Assembly: GCA_964652195.1 (NCBI GenBank)
Contig: CAZZBB010000070.1
Span: 1 to 64,000, forward strand
DNA: 64,000 nt
Source: MSPOR6 sp964652195
GTDB taxonomy: Bacteria; Poribacteria; WGA-4E; WGA-3G
Direction: 5' to 3'
The notes beneath the pieces are model-generated. The model was not told the DNA's origin, searched no databases, and saw only the letters and a list, made by a program, of their open reading frames with translations. The position numbers were made by a program, and so were the translations under genes. This document shows positions 36,823 through 45,038 of this stretch, piece by piece (position 1 is the stretch's first letter; every line of letters starts with the position of its first letter).

Positions 36823-38790
36823 ATGCCTGTCCACCCAAAGATTCGTATTTCTGCCATCCTTGTAGGATTGCTATTAGTAGGTGGAATCTGTGCAATCTCA
36901 CCCTACAACAACTATTTCTTAGAGAATTCAAGACTCGCAGGTAATCACCTCCCAGTTGGTTCAATCTTAGGACTCCTACTACTTGTTTTCATTGTCAATC
37001 TTCCCTTACGTTTTTTGAGATGGAGTCGTCAATTTTCGTTCACATCACTTGAATTAACTGTAATTTGGATGATGCTAATCGTTGCTGTTGGCATTCCATC
37101 TATGGGTCTGTTACAGTTTCTTATCCCCTGCCTTGTAGCACTTCGTTATTTCACAACACCCGTAAACGATTGGGCAGAAACACTACAACCACAGATCCCA
37201 GACTGGTTAGTCGTTACGGATACACAAGCCGTAACCGATTTCTATGAAGGACTTTCTTCTGGGGGTAACATCCCTTGGGTATCATGGATTAATCCTCTCT
37301 TAGTCTGGGGACTATTTGTTGTTGTTTTCTATTTCACGGTAATCTGCTTATCAACCATTCTCCGCAAGCAGTGGGTAGAACGTGAAAGGTTTTCCTTTCC
37401 ACTCATCCAGATTCCTATACAATTAGCCGGTGACCCAGCCAATGGATCACTCCTAAACTCATTTTTTAAAAATAAGTTATTATGGGTAGGCATGGCTTTA
37501 CCGCTTGTGATCCACTTCCTCAACGGACTTCATGCACATTTTCCAATGGTTCCCCGGATTCCTATGATCTTTGAAATTCATCGTGCTTTTACAGAAAAAC
37601 CGTGGCATACATTGGGTATGTGGCCTGGGATGAATATTGCAATCTATTTTTCAGTAATCGGTGTAGCCTCATTGCTTACATTGGAAGTGTCGTTCAGTCT
37701 TTGGTTTTTCTTTCTCTTTTTTAAACTTCAATATATCATTATGAATATTACGGGTGTAGGCATTGGACCGTGGGTTAGTTGTAGTCGTCAAGTAATGGGT
37801 GGTTACCTTATTTTTGTACCTGCTGTTTTCTGGGGTGGACGGGAACACATACTATCCATATTTAAAAGAGCATTTGGTATGGATAGAAACAACGAGAAGA
37901 GAGCTGAAAATAAACATTTAGTTGATGATAGTAATGAACCACTTTCATATCGTATCGCTTTCTTCGGGTTCATTTTTGGATTTGTCATCCTTGTTACATT
38001 CTTAGTCATCGCAGGAATCAAAACATGGGTAGCAATCATAACAATGCTTTCAATTATTGTAACTTCAGTTGTATTAACATGGATGGTAGTCAACGGAGGT
38101 TTGTTGCTTGTACAAGCACCATTCTTTCCATCGGATTACATTACATATACCCTTGGATCGGGTGCGATAGGACAAAAGAGTTTGGCTATTCTTAGTTTTC
38201 AACGTACATTTCTCCGAGATTGGGGAGAATTTATGATGCCAAACTTTCTGCATAGTTTCAAGGCTGCTGATGAAGTGGGAATGATGCGTCGTAAAATTGT
38301 TCCGATACTGGGTGTTTCAATTGTAGTTGCTCTTGTCGTTTCAGTTTATGCATCATTAACACTGGTCTATAACAAAGGAGCATTGTTCTTACAGAATTGG
38401 TCATTTGTCAATGCCCCTCGGGGTTATTTTAATCGGATGAATAAGCTCATCCAATTTCCTGTAGAGACAAATTGGGGTGAGGTCTATAGTATGATTGCTG
38501 GGGCAGGTTTTACGGGTTTCATGCTATGGATGCGTCAAAGCTTCGTATGGTGGTCATTACATCCAATCGGTTATCTATTAGGTGCAACATACCCTGCATT
38601 TCATTTATGGTCATCTGTCCTTATTGGATGGATGATTAAATATATAACACTTAAGTTTGGTGGACCAATGGCGTATCGTAAAATTCGTCCTATTGCATTT
38701 GGACTGATTTTTGGGGAATATGTGATGGTAGGTATTTGGATGTTTGTTGGGTTTTTCACCGGGATTGGCTATTTTGCCTTACCACGTTGA
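36823..38790 (+). CDS. DUF6785-type polytopic membrane protein
   Basis: A 655-residue membrane protein with about 12 or more helices and no signal peptide. It is a paralogue of 12791-14683: the loop RKQWVERERFSFPLIQIPIQL, the segment EKPWHTLG / DRPWNAIG and the C-terminal WWSLHPIGYLLG / WWPFYPVGYAVG correspond. It is transporter-like in topology but of unknown substrate. It is longer by a charged loop (about residues 345-372) absent from the first copy. No operon partner is evident on this strand. Confidence 0.8.
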   Translation: MPVHPKIRISAILVGLLLVGGICAISPYNNYFLENSRLAGNHLPVGSILGLLLLVFIVNLPLRFLRWSRQFSFTSLELTVIWMMLIVAVGIPSMGLLQFLIPCLVALRYFTTPVNDWAETLQPQIPDWLVVTDTQAVTDFYEGLSSGGNIPWVSWINPLLVWGLFVVVFYFTVICLSTILRKQWVERERFSFPLIQIPIQLAGDPANGSLLNSFFKNKLLWVGMALPLVIHFLNGLHAHFPMVPRIPMIFEIHRAFTEKPWHTLGMWPGMNIAIYFSVIGVASLLTLEVSFSLWFFFLFFKLQYIIMNITGVGIGPWVSCSRQVMGGYLIFVPAVFWGGREHILSIFKRAFGMDRNNEKRAENKHLVDDSNEPLSYRIAFFGFIFGFVILVTFLVIAGIKTWVAIITMLSIIVTSVVLTWMVVNGGLLLVQAPFFPSDYITYTLGSGAIGQKSLAILSFQRTFLRDWGEFMMPNFLHSFKAADEVGMMRRKIVPILGVSIVVALVVSVYASLTLVYNKGALFLQNWSFVNAPRGYFNRMNKLIQFPVETNWGEVYSMIAGAGFTGFMLWMRQSFVWWSLHPIGYLLGATYPAFHLWSSVLIGWMIKYITLKFGGPMAYRKIRPIAFGLIFGEYVMVGIWMFVGFFTGIGYFALPR

Positions 38791-38893
38791 TATAATAACA
38801 TTTCAAAATGAAAATGTCTCTTTTTTGTAGCATAAACTGTCAGTTTGTGCATTCCCTGTTTCGTTCCAAACAGCATATAATGCGATGGTAATT

Positions 38894-38908
38894 AATAGAA
38901 ATGGTATA
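38894..38908. repeat. Right end of a TIR element
   Basis: AATAGAAATGGTATAAT, with the core-like TAGCATAAACTGTCAGTTTGTGC about 60-80 bases upstream. The left end is degraded. The end itself contains TGGTATAAT. Confidence 0.6.
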
Positions 38909-39010
38909 ATATAGATAAAAATAAGCAACTTTTTTATTCGCATGTGAATAATATCTGCTTTGGTTACGTGACAAAAGAATAGACAACGTGAAACACCCTA
39001 TTGATGCGGA

Positions 39011-39598
39011 TCATTGAGGTGCGCAACAACACCACCGATGACCACACATACCAATTCCATCTGGTCCCGTTCCCGTTGTGCACCAGCCAGTATCTGTGCA
39101 ATAGTCATATTCGGCATTGTAATCACAACCATAAGAACTACTATAACCCGTGTTCGTACTGATTACAGATGTCGACGGCGGGGTTGAGGAGGTTTCGGTG
39201 TCTGAAGGTACGCAGCAACACCACCGATGACCACACATACCAATTCCATCTGGTCCCGTTCCCGTTGTGCACCAGCCAGTGTCTGTGCAATAATCATATT
39301 CGGCATTGTAATCACAACCATAAGAACTACTATAACCCGTATTCGTGCTGATTACAGATGCTTCTTCTTGAGTGCCAATTTGATTTGGATCAGTTGGAGG
39401 TAGCCCGAGATCAGGTGAGGGCACGTCATCACCCAGTGGAAGGTCATCATCTCCTCCACACTTAGAACAAGGTGTAAGCCATAGAGCGTCAGGTATGGTA
39501 CACCTATAACAACTCCAGGCATCAGCATCTTCGTATGAAAAATCAAAAGCATAGGCATAGGCACTGTCTGGTTCTTGTGGCGATTGTCCATAAAAATA
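39011..39598 (-). pseudogene. Cysteine-rich downstream half of a stop-interrupted gene
   Basis: This frame is exactly in register with the gene 39599-40114 and is separated from it only by one TAG. Between the TAG and the first possible start (GTG 39424) the frame stays open and reads as sensible protein (YFYGQSPQEPDSAYAYAFDF, then a CYRC and CSKCGG pair), so it belongs to the same product. It then has two almost identical 50-residue Cys-rich modules, SSYGCDYNAEYDYCTDTGWC followed by GMCGHRWCCC. It could still be expressed from GTG 39424 as a 137-residue piece, or by TAG read-through; a plain nonsense mutation is simplest. Confidence 0.7.
39022..39360. repeat. Recent 189-bp-period tandem duplication
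   Basis: About 150 bases starting at 39022 recur at 39211 with only a handful of changes. The offset of 189 bases is 63 codons, so the frame is kept and a Cys-rich module is duplicated in the protein. Confidence 0.9.
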
Positions 39599-40114
39599 CT
39601 ACTCGCTCCAATAATGCAGCCTATCGCCGCCGGTAATTGATGCAGTAGCGTTACACCTTGACAGAAAACTTGCTACAGGTGTGAGTGTGTCAAACTCATC
39701 CTTGTCCCTTTCTTCATCTTCATCTTCGTGGTCACCCTCCCATCTCTTCACACCTGTTTCTGGGATATTCAGTGAGTCGGTCCATGCGTTCAAAGAGAGG
39801 AAATAATATCCGTTGTAATCATCGTTAGGTGCAATGCCTCGGACTCTGCCAAACGCCTTAAATTCGGTACCTGGGACTTGCCCCTCCGCGACAGAATCGT
39901 GTTCTGCTACGATAAGGGCTTTGGCATATAATTTGGAGTTGCCTTCTTGGGGTTCCGCACCGTTTTCTTCCAATTCATTGTCTACAACCCTTTTCCCTGC
40001 ATATTCTCTATCAGAGTTTCCTTCCAGTATGATGGTTGCTTTTTTCCAATCCGCTTGTAACGGCGAAATCATTAACATTGTAAATAGAGATACCCAAAGT
40101 ATTCGTAAATACAT
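39599..40114 (-). CDS. Secreted hypothetical protein (operon 1, third gene)
   Basis: Residues 1-21 are a signal peptide (SPLQA). The mature part is acidic and beta-rich and is distantly like 42231-42908: both have an AEAHI/KALIVAEH strand, a GxxxxAWxRYEG or FKAFGRVRG strand, and end regions LSLCSAWADINGG / LSRCNATASITGG. The paralogue continues with an AxAxAW segment just where this gene hits TAG at 39599-39601, and the same motif (AYAYAFDF ... ADAWSC) is found after the stop. The gene is therefore probably truncated by a nonsense mutation. It follows 40128-40847 by 13 bases. Confidence 0.7.
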   Translation of the reverse strand: MYLRILWVSLFTMLMISPLQADWKKATIILEGNSDREYAGKRVVDNELEENGAEPQEGNSKLYAKALIVAEHDSVAEGQVPGTEFKAFGRVRGIAPNDDYNGYYFLSLNAWTDSLNIPETGVKRWEGDHEDEDEERDKDEFDTLTPVASFLSRCNATASITGGDRLHYWSE

Positions 40115-40127
40115 TTTGCTTCCTCCT

Positions 40128-40847
40128 TTATGGTGGTGTGAGTCCTAAGAAATCATAAGGGTCAACACCCCCGTCTTCCATATTTACCAGTTTTATGTCT
40201 GACGGTATATCTGCCTCGGTTAAATAACCTTCTCCACCGCGAGCTACTTTTGCTCTTTTGATAGCACGTAGCCGGTCCCCATCTTCTGGCACCCCCATGC
40301 TCCCAGAGATATATCGCACGCCGTTATCTGTATCCCATCTAACATAACGTATTCCCTTGATGTTGGGGTATATCTTACCGTTCAACGTAGAGGTGCCTCT
40401 AACGTCTACGCCTTGTGATAGAAGTTTAATACGCACACGTTTCATGAGTTCAAATTCAGGGTCTATACAGTTCCCCCATGTACTCTCAGGTGTTCCTCTC
40501 CATCCTGGCGGCAAAGGTGGATACGGTCCAAACCCATGGGGTGAAACAGGTACATCTGCTGACGTTTTCTCCAGCAATGCATCCCTTTGCGATTTATTAT
40601 CGTCTGTATTCTCTGGCGCAGTATCGGTAGTGTACGTTGCTCTGTTAGCAGGTGTGCCTTTAATAGAACTGGTATGTGGCACATCCGCTGCTTTTTGAGA
40701 TGTTTCCAATAGATGCTGTGCTTCTGCTGCCTCTTGTTTGTAGGGGGCAAGTTCGTACTGATACCAGAAGTAGCAGCCTATACCGAAAACAATCAGGAAG
40801 GCAACGCCACCAATCATCCATTTATTAATAATAATATCGCGTAGCAT
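40128..40847 (-). CDS. Membrane-anchored hypothetical protein (operon 1, second gene)
   Basis: One N-terminal helix (residues ~10-29, WMIGGVAFLIVFGIGCYFWY) with a short basic cytoplasmic start, then a Pro/Thr-rich linker and a periplasmic domain. That domain has GFGPYPPLPPGW, RVRIKLLSQGVDV, GKIYPNIKGIRYV and a final DPYDFLGLTPP. It is a clear paralogue of 42922-43689, which shares each of these blocks. AAGGAGG lies before the ATG. Function unknown; the shared block architecture and its place in a two-copy operon suggest a cell-envelope complex. Confidence 0.72.
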   Translation of the reverse strand: MLRDIIINKWMIGGVAFLIVFGIGCYFWYQYELAPYKQEAAEAQHLLETSQKAADVPHTSSIKGTPANRATYTTDTAPENTDDNKSQRDALLEKTSADVPVSPHGFGPYPPLPPGWRGTPESTWGNCIDPEFELMKRVRIKLLSQGVDVRGTSTLNGKIYPNIKGIRYVRWDTDNGVRYISGSMGVPEDGDRLRAIKRAKVARGGEGYLTEADIPSDIKLVNMEDGGVDPYDFLGLTPP

Positions 40848-40894
40848 TTCTTTCCTCCTTTGTTAGAAATAGATACGCTGTCCTCGCGTATCTA

Positions 40895-41674
40895 TTATCC
40901 TTTACTTCGCTTCTTGTTGAACATACGCATCACCTCGCGCGCAAGAGGTGGATCACTTTGCTGAAGAAGTGGCATACCATTGCTTTGCTTGTGCCGTTCC
41001 ATCAATTCAAAAGCACGCGTGATGCGTTCCGGATGGAACGTCGTCTTTTGACCCAGCAGATGCGATTCTAACTCTTTCGCGAGAAAGTTGTTCGTTGTAA
41101 TCGGCGTGTCCCTCATAATCGCACCCGCCCACTTAAGAAAACCTTCTAATTCTTCAAACGCTGCCGTATTATCACGAGAAGAACGTGCTGTCCGTTGTCG
41201 CTGTATCAGTGGACGACCAGACTCTATCGATGTTATATGGGCAGAATAATCATAGTGTTCGACAACTTCAACGCGCGGAGTCCCCTCACCAGGACTTGGG
41301 CAGCAAGAGAGACATTGCTCAGTAAGTGCTTGCCCTTTTTTCAGATGAACCCACGCCGTTTTGTAGTCACCTAACCGCTGATATGCAAAACCTAAAACAG
41401 CATGCAAACGTGCACCATCCGGATGAGAATTATTATCACGTAGCCCTTTAAGCGCATAACCAATCGCTTCTTCTGGAGAATCATACCAAATTAAATTCGC
41501 TAATTCACCAGGAGACTGTAATTTGGCAGTATCAGGTGTCTGCTCCGCAATATCAGGTGTGATTGGACCTGTTTCTGCTGCCTGTTGTCCGCGTTGGACA
41601 ATAATAACGTTCCCAACTATCAGACAAATAACGATACCGAGTATCCAAAACCAATTATTTCTAAAGAATCTCAT
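40895..41674 (-). CDS. Membrane-anchored TPR-like protein (operon 1, first gene)
   Basis: Begins with a membrane helix (residues ~6-27, NNWFWILGIVICLIVGNVII). A TPR-like pair follows (SPEEAIGYALKGLRDN and ARLHAVLGFAYQRLGDYKTA), then a CLSCC motif and a long charged C-terminal region. GGAGAG precedes the ATG. It is first in the operon with 40128-40847 and 39599-40114. It has no counterpart in the second, paralogous operon. Function unknown. Confidence 0.7.
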   Translation of the reverse strand: MRFFRNNWFWILGIVICLIVGNVIIVQRGQQAAETGPITPDIAEQTPDTAKLQSPGELANLIWYDSPEEAIGYALKGLRDNNSHPDGARLHAVLGFAYQRLGDYKTAWVHLKKGQALTEQCLSCCPSPGEGTPRVEVVEHYDYSAHITSIESGRPLIQRQRTARSSRDNTAAFEELEGFLKWAGAIMRDTPITTNNFLAKELESHLLGQKTTFHPERITRAFELMERHKQSNGMPLLQQSDPPLAREVMRMFNKKRSKG

Positions 41675-41805
41675 TACTACTCTCCTTTATTTTTCTACCT
41701 CGCGTTGGCAAGGTGGTATGGTTGGTTTGGTTGGTTTGGGTCATGGTGTTACCTGTTCTTCCAATATCCTAAAGTCAATTCACGGTTGTTCTATGCAAAC
41801 AAGTG

Positions 41806-41945
41806 AGGATTCACACAACTAATGATTTGAACAGACAGTACGATAACCCTCTATATCGTACAACTTACTCCTTACTTTAATATATGATAACATTTTGCAA
41901 AAAAAAAAGTTCAAGTTGTCTTTTGCCTTTTAACCATATATGTAA
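41806..41945 (-). promoter_or_regulatory. Conserved upstream block of operon 1 (with hairpin)
   Basis: About 130 bases here are almost identical to 43745-43880, which lies upstream of the paralogous operon. The block contains GTACGAT ... ATCGTAC (41838-41861), a 7-bp stem, and AT-rich promoter-like sequence. It is probably a shared promoter or leader. Confidence 0.65.
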
Positions 41946-42035
41946 TCAAAGAAATTGTAAAGTGAGGTTATCGAATGTCCTGTCCACGTTGTTATACCCT
42001 ATCTCAATGAATAGGTGTCATAAATACGTATGTTC

Positions 42036-42161
42036 TACCATTTCTATAAATGATTCTCCCATGATTAGGTGATATTTATGTCTTGAAATACTACACAAAC
42101 TGGAAGTTTGTGCTACATTAAAGAGATTCTCTTAATGGGACTTTAATTACCAGAAATGGTA
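42036..42161. repeat. TIR element (MITE-like), full copy B
   Basis: TACCATTTCT and AGAAATGGTA bound about 126 bp, nearly identical to 26973-27100, with the same CACAAACTGGAAGTTTGTG core. It is inserted between the two paralogous operons. Confidence 0.85.
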
Positions 42162-42169
42162 TAAAATGA

Positions 42170-42203
42170 AACAGGTAGGTATCTACAGTGATACCTACCT
42201 GTT
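42170..42203 (-). terminator. Strong hairpin after operon 2
   Basis: AACAGGTAGGTATC and GATACCTACCTGTT form a perfect 14-bp stem with a six-base loop. On the minus strand it is followed by TCATTTTAT. It lies 28 bases past the stop of the gene ending at 42231. Confidence 0.75.
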
Positions 42204-42230
42204 AGGTTGCAGCTTTAGAATGATGTAAAC

Positions 42231-42908
42231 TTAATTGTGATTATGTGGATCAGTATCTGGCCACTTCCATGCATTTGCAGAGGCAGAATGGGATTCTGCC
42301 TCTCGTCCAGGTCGCCATTCTAACCAAGAATCCATTTCGGTCCCTGATTCATTTGGTGGTACATCTACACGGACCCACCTACCAGGTACTGCTGGACTTC
42401 CACCATTAATGTCTGCCCATGCGGAACATAAGGATAAATCTGTTTCTGCATGAATATCATTCCAATTTCCATATCTTTCTTTATCTGAATCAGACCATTC
42501 TTCAGGGTTTTTGGATAGATAGTATCTACCCGTAGAAATCACTTCGTCATCCACTCCTTCATTCCAAATTGCGAGTGGTTGGTAATCACCGGTAAGATCC
42601 CCAGGCACTCCTGCATACGCTGTATACGTGCCTTCGTAATCAACGTTAAGTTTATCTCCTTCATATCTCGCCCACGCTTTGTAGTCTAATCCGGTACCCA
42701 ATAATGCACCCTCAATTCCGAAGTCTTCTCCTGGATAGTCTAAATCTGATATGATATGAGCTTCAGCATATACCGGACCGTCAAGCTCTGATGAGATATG
42801 TTTTGCATACTCTTTACTGACATTTCTTGAACGGACATCTGCCCAGATCAATGTAAGGACACATCCGAGCATCACAAGACTCAGGGCAAAAACAATAAAT
42901 CGTTTCAT
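42231..42908 (-). CDS. Secreted hypothetical protein (operon 2, second gene)
   Basis: The start is ATG 42908 (MKRFIVFALSLVMLGCV), with AAGGAG upstream; the frame is open to 42938 but that start overlaps the preceding gene and lacks a site. Residues 1-24 form a signal peptide. The mature protein is acidic and repetitive in strands (VYAEAHIISDLDYPG, YKAWARYEG, TYTAYAGVPGDL) and ends His/Asn-rich. It is the intact paralogue of the interrupted gene at 39011-40114, but lacks the Cys-rich modules. Function unknown. Confidence 0.72.
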   Translation of the reverse strand: MKRFIVFALSLVMLGCVLTLIWADVRSRNVSKEYAKHISSELDGPVYAEAHIISDLDYPGEDFGIEGALLGTGLDYKAWARYEGDKLNVDYEGTYTAYAGVPGDLTGDYQPLAIWNEGVDDEVISTGRYYLSKNPEEWSDSDKERYGNWNDIHAETDLSLCSAWADINGGSPAVPGRWVRVDVPPNESGTEMDSWLEWRPGREAESHSASANAWKWPDTDPHNHN

Positions 42909-42921
42909 AATAAAATTCTCC

Positions 42922-43689
42922 TTATTTAGGTAAATCAAGGAAGGTATAGGGATCTATACCAGCCTCTTCAAAAGGTACAAGTTTAATACCGGGAAAATCG
43001 GCTGCAGTTATACTCTCTCTGCGCTCCTTTTTTTCTTGTATTATCCCCCGCCGCATGTAATCACCATCATCGGGATGCCCAAGAGACCTTCGCAAATATT
43101 GTCTTCCATAGGAGGTTTCACCCCAGATGACATAACGGACACCTTTTAAGATCGGGTATACCAAACCGTTTTCCATAGTAATGCCTTCGACAGGTACCCC
43201 TTGCTTTAGAAGCTTTATCTTAACACGCATCATCAATTCTGAATTAGCACTCTTGCGTGGCCAGGTGATTGGACCGTATCCTTCCGGTAATTCTGGATAG
43301 GGTCCAAACCCGTAGGGAGAAATAATCTCATCTTGAGAGGGTGGTAAAATACCGAACTCAGCAAGGAGTTCTGGTGAAGGAGGTCCCTTTCCTAAGTATA
43401 TTCTCCCATCTACCATGTCACCGACTTGTAGTTGTTTCGGTGAACTCGATTTCTCTCCGGTTGGCACAGTGCCATCCGTAGGGGTTTGATCGGCTGCCTG
43501 TTCCGACTCATTGGTGTTCCTTGGTTTCTGGGTGAGTTTCCATTTACGAGCAACTTCTTCAGTTTTAGCAGCTTGTTCTCTATACGGTGCAAGGGTATAT
43601 TGATACCAAAAATAACACCCTCCAGCAATGATAATTAGCATCAATATACCGCCAAGTATCCACTTATCGGTTATGACGTAGCGAACCAT
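42922..43689 (-). CDS. Membrane-anchored hypothetical protein (operon 2, first gene)
   Basis: An N-terminal helix (residues ~9-28, KWILGGILMLIIIAGGCYFW) followed by a linker and a periplasmic domain with ISPYGFGPYPELPEGYGP, ELMMRVKIKLLKQGV, GLVYPILKGVRYVIW and DPYTFLDLPK. Closely similar in layout to 40128-40847, so the two arose by duplication. Next gene starts 13 bases downstream. AGGTACA precedes the ATG. Function unknown. Confidence 0.75.
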   Translation of the reverse strand: MVRYVITDKWILGGILMLIIIAGGCYFWYQYTLAPYREQAAKTEEVARKWKLTQKPRNTNESEQAADQTPTDGTVPTGEKSSSPKQLQVGDMVDGRIYLGKGPPSPELLAEFGILPPSQDEIISPYGFGPYPELPEGYGPITWPRKSANSELMMRVKIKLLKQGVPVEGITMENGLVYPILKGVRYVIWGETSYGRQYLRRSLGHPDDGDYMRRGIIQEKKERRESITAADFPGIKLVPFEEAGIDPYTFLDLPK

Positions 43690-43744
43690 GTTGTACCTCC
43701 ATAGTGTTACTACAGTTTTAATAATTTTAGAGATAGAAAGTAAG

Positions 43745-43880
43745 AGGGTTTTACACGACTAATGATTTGAACAGACTGTACGATAACCCTCTATATCGTA
43801 CAACTTACTCCTTACTTTAATATATGATAACATTTTGCAAAAAAAATTCAAGTTGTCTTTTGCCTATTAACCATATACAT
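43745..43880 (-). promoter_or_regulatory. Conserved upstream block of operon 2 (with hairpin)
   Basis: Second copy of the block at 41806-41945, with the same GTACGAT ... ATCGTAC stem at 43778-43801, about 90 bases before the ATG of 42922-43689. Confidence 0.65.
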
Positions 43881-43956
43881 ATCTAACACCATTTATAATT
43901 GATTATATGACAATTTCTACTACTGTAAAAAATGAAAATCCTGTTATTTTAACCTA

Positions 43957-44071
43957 ATACCATTTCTAATAATAATTTTCCATTAACCGTTATAAAGATG
44001 TTCGGGAATCGGAGTTCCCTCCTACAATGGCGAGTGTGATATAATGATATATCATCAAATAGAAATGGTAT
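43957..44071. repeat. TIR element carrying a different core
   Basis: Bounded by ATACCATTTCTA and TAGAAATGGTAT (12-bp exact inverted termini, 115 bp overall). Its interior is unlike copies A and B and includes GGGAATCGGAGTTCCC, a palindromic string. The shared ends with different cores suggest one transposase mobilised several cargoes. Confidence 0.8.
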
Positions 44072-44406
44072 AAGTTGCTACCTATATCCAAATAGCAGTT
44101 TTATATTTGTAGCAATAATGGATAAATAAACTTTCAACTTAAAACCAGCAGCTGTCACAGCGTGTATAGTTCTGAATTGATCCTATAGAAAAACTTTGGC
44201 AAGGCATCAAAGCAAGGTTGTTTGATAATGTGTTTACCTCAATCAAAGAAATGCAGGACAAACTTTCCGATATATTGAGAAAATATACAAAAAACGCTAT
44301 TGCCAGTATAACAAAGTATGAATTTATAGCGAAAATAGAAAATAAGACATAATTTATTAGAATTGATATTACGCAAATAACGAACGGTTGTATGCATTAT
44401 ATTTTT

Positions 44407-44436
44407 TTGCAACATTCTTGAATTATGGTGTATAAT
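44407..44436 (+). promoter_or_regulatory. Candidate promoter of the redox/metal locus
   Basis: TTGCAA at 44407-44412, an 18-base spacer, then a perfect TATAAT at 44431-44436, 56 bases before the ATG at 44492. Confidence 0.65.
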
Positions 44437-44491
44437 GTCATAGAAGCGAAAATTCAAGAACTATTTCATTAAGACAACGGAGATAATAGCA

Positions 44492-44929
44492 ATGTTCCAA
44501 AAACATTGGTTATTGACCATTTCACTTACGGCATTAGTCTGTCTTCATTCTATTTGTCCGTTATACTGTGCAGCTGTTGAACAGATGTCTTGTGGTAACG
44601 AACTTGATCAATTTGTGAATAGAGTTCAATCTAATTCATCATGTTGCCATAGTAATGATGCTGATTCTTCAAGTGAAAATGAGAATACTTCAAAAGATGG
44701 AAACACATGTTGTTTAACGAATTTCGAGGTGATTCTTCCTGAAATCACTTATCGTATTGACTATACCCCCCAATCGGATGAACACTTAAGAATTACTTCA
44801 GTCTTACTTGATTCATTGGTAATGATTGATCAAGAGCAACACCTAAACACCCTTAGTCCCCTCAAACTGTCTCTATTACCATTAACCTCAAACCTATCCC
44901 GCCGCGGTCCTCCATACACCCTTTCTTAG
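44492..44929 (+). CDS. Secreted Cys-rich small protein (metal-linked?)
   Basis: A 145-residue protein with a signal peptide (residues ~1-28). The mature part has C33-type and paired cysteines (SSCCHSNDADSS and NTCCLTNF) and ends SRRGPPYTLS. Paired Cys/His clusters and an RxPP tail are common in small exported proteins encoded next to copper-handling genes, and the next gene is His/Met-rich, so a metal role is plausible. I cannot name a family. It is first of four same-strand exported proteins. Confidence 0.65.
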   Translation: MFQKHWLLTISLTALVCLHSICPLYCAAVEQMSCGNELDQFVNRVQSNSSCCHSNDADSSSENENTSKDGNTCCLTNFEVILPEITYRIDYTPQSDEHLRITSVLLDSLVMIDQEQHLNTLSPLKLSLLPLTSNLSRRGPPYTLS

Positions 44930-45038
44930 AATATTATCTTAATTGACTATTCTTATTCCTGACTATTGTATAGTCACGGCAAAAATAGATTATTTGAAAC
45001 TTTTTTTAAGAATTTATATATTTATATGGAGGAATATA

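Noticed and set aside
39352..39591. Alternative minus-strand frame with Met-rich start
   Set aside because: It runs in another frame across the region where the Cys-rich product continues in register with the upstream gene and matches its paralogue.
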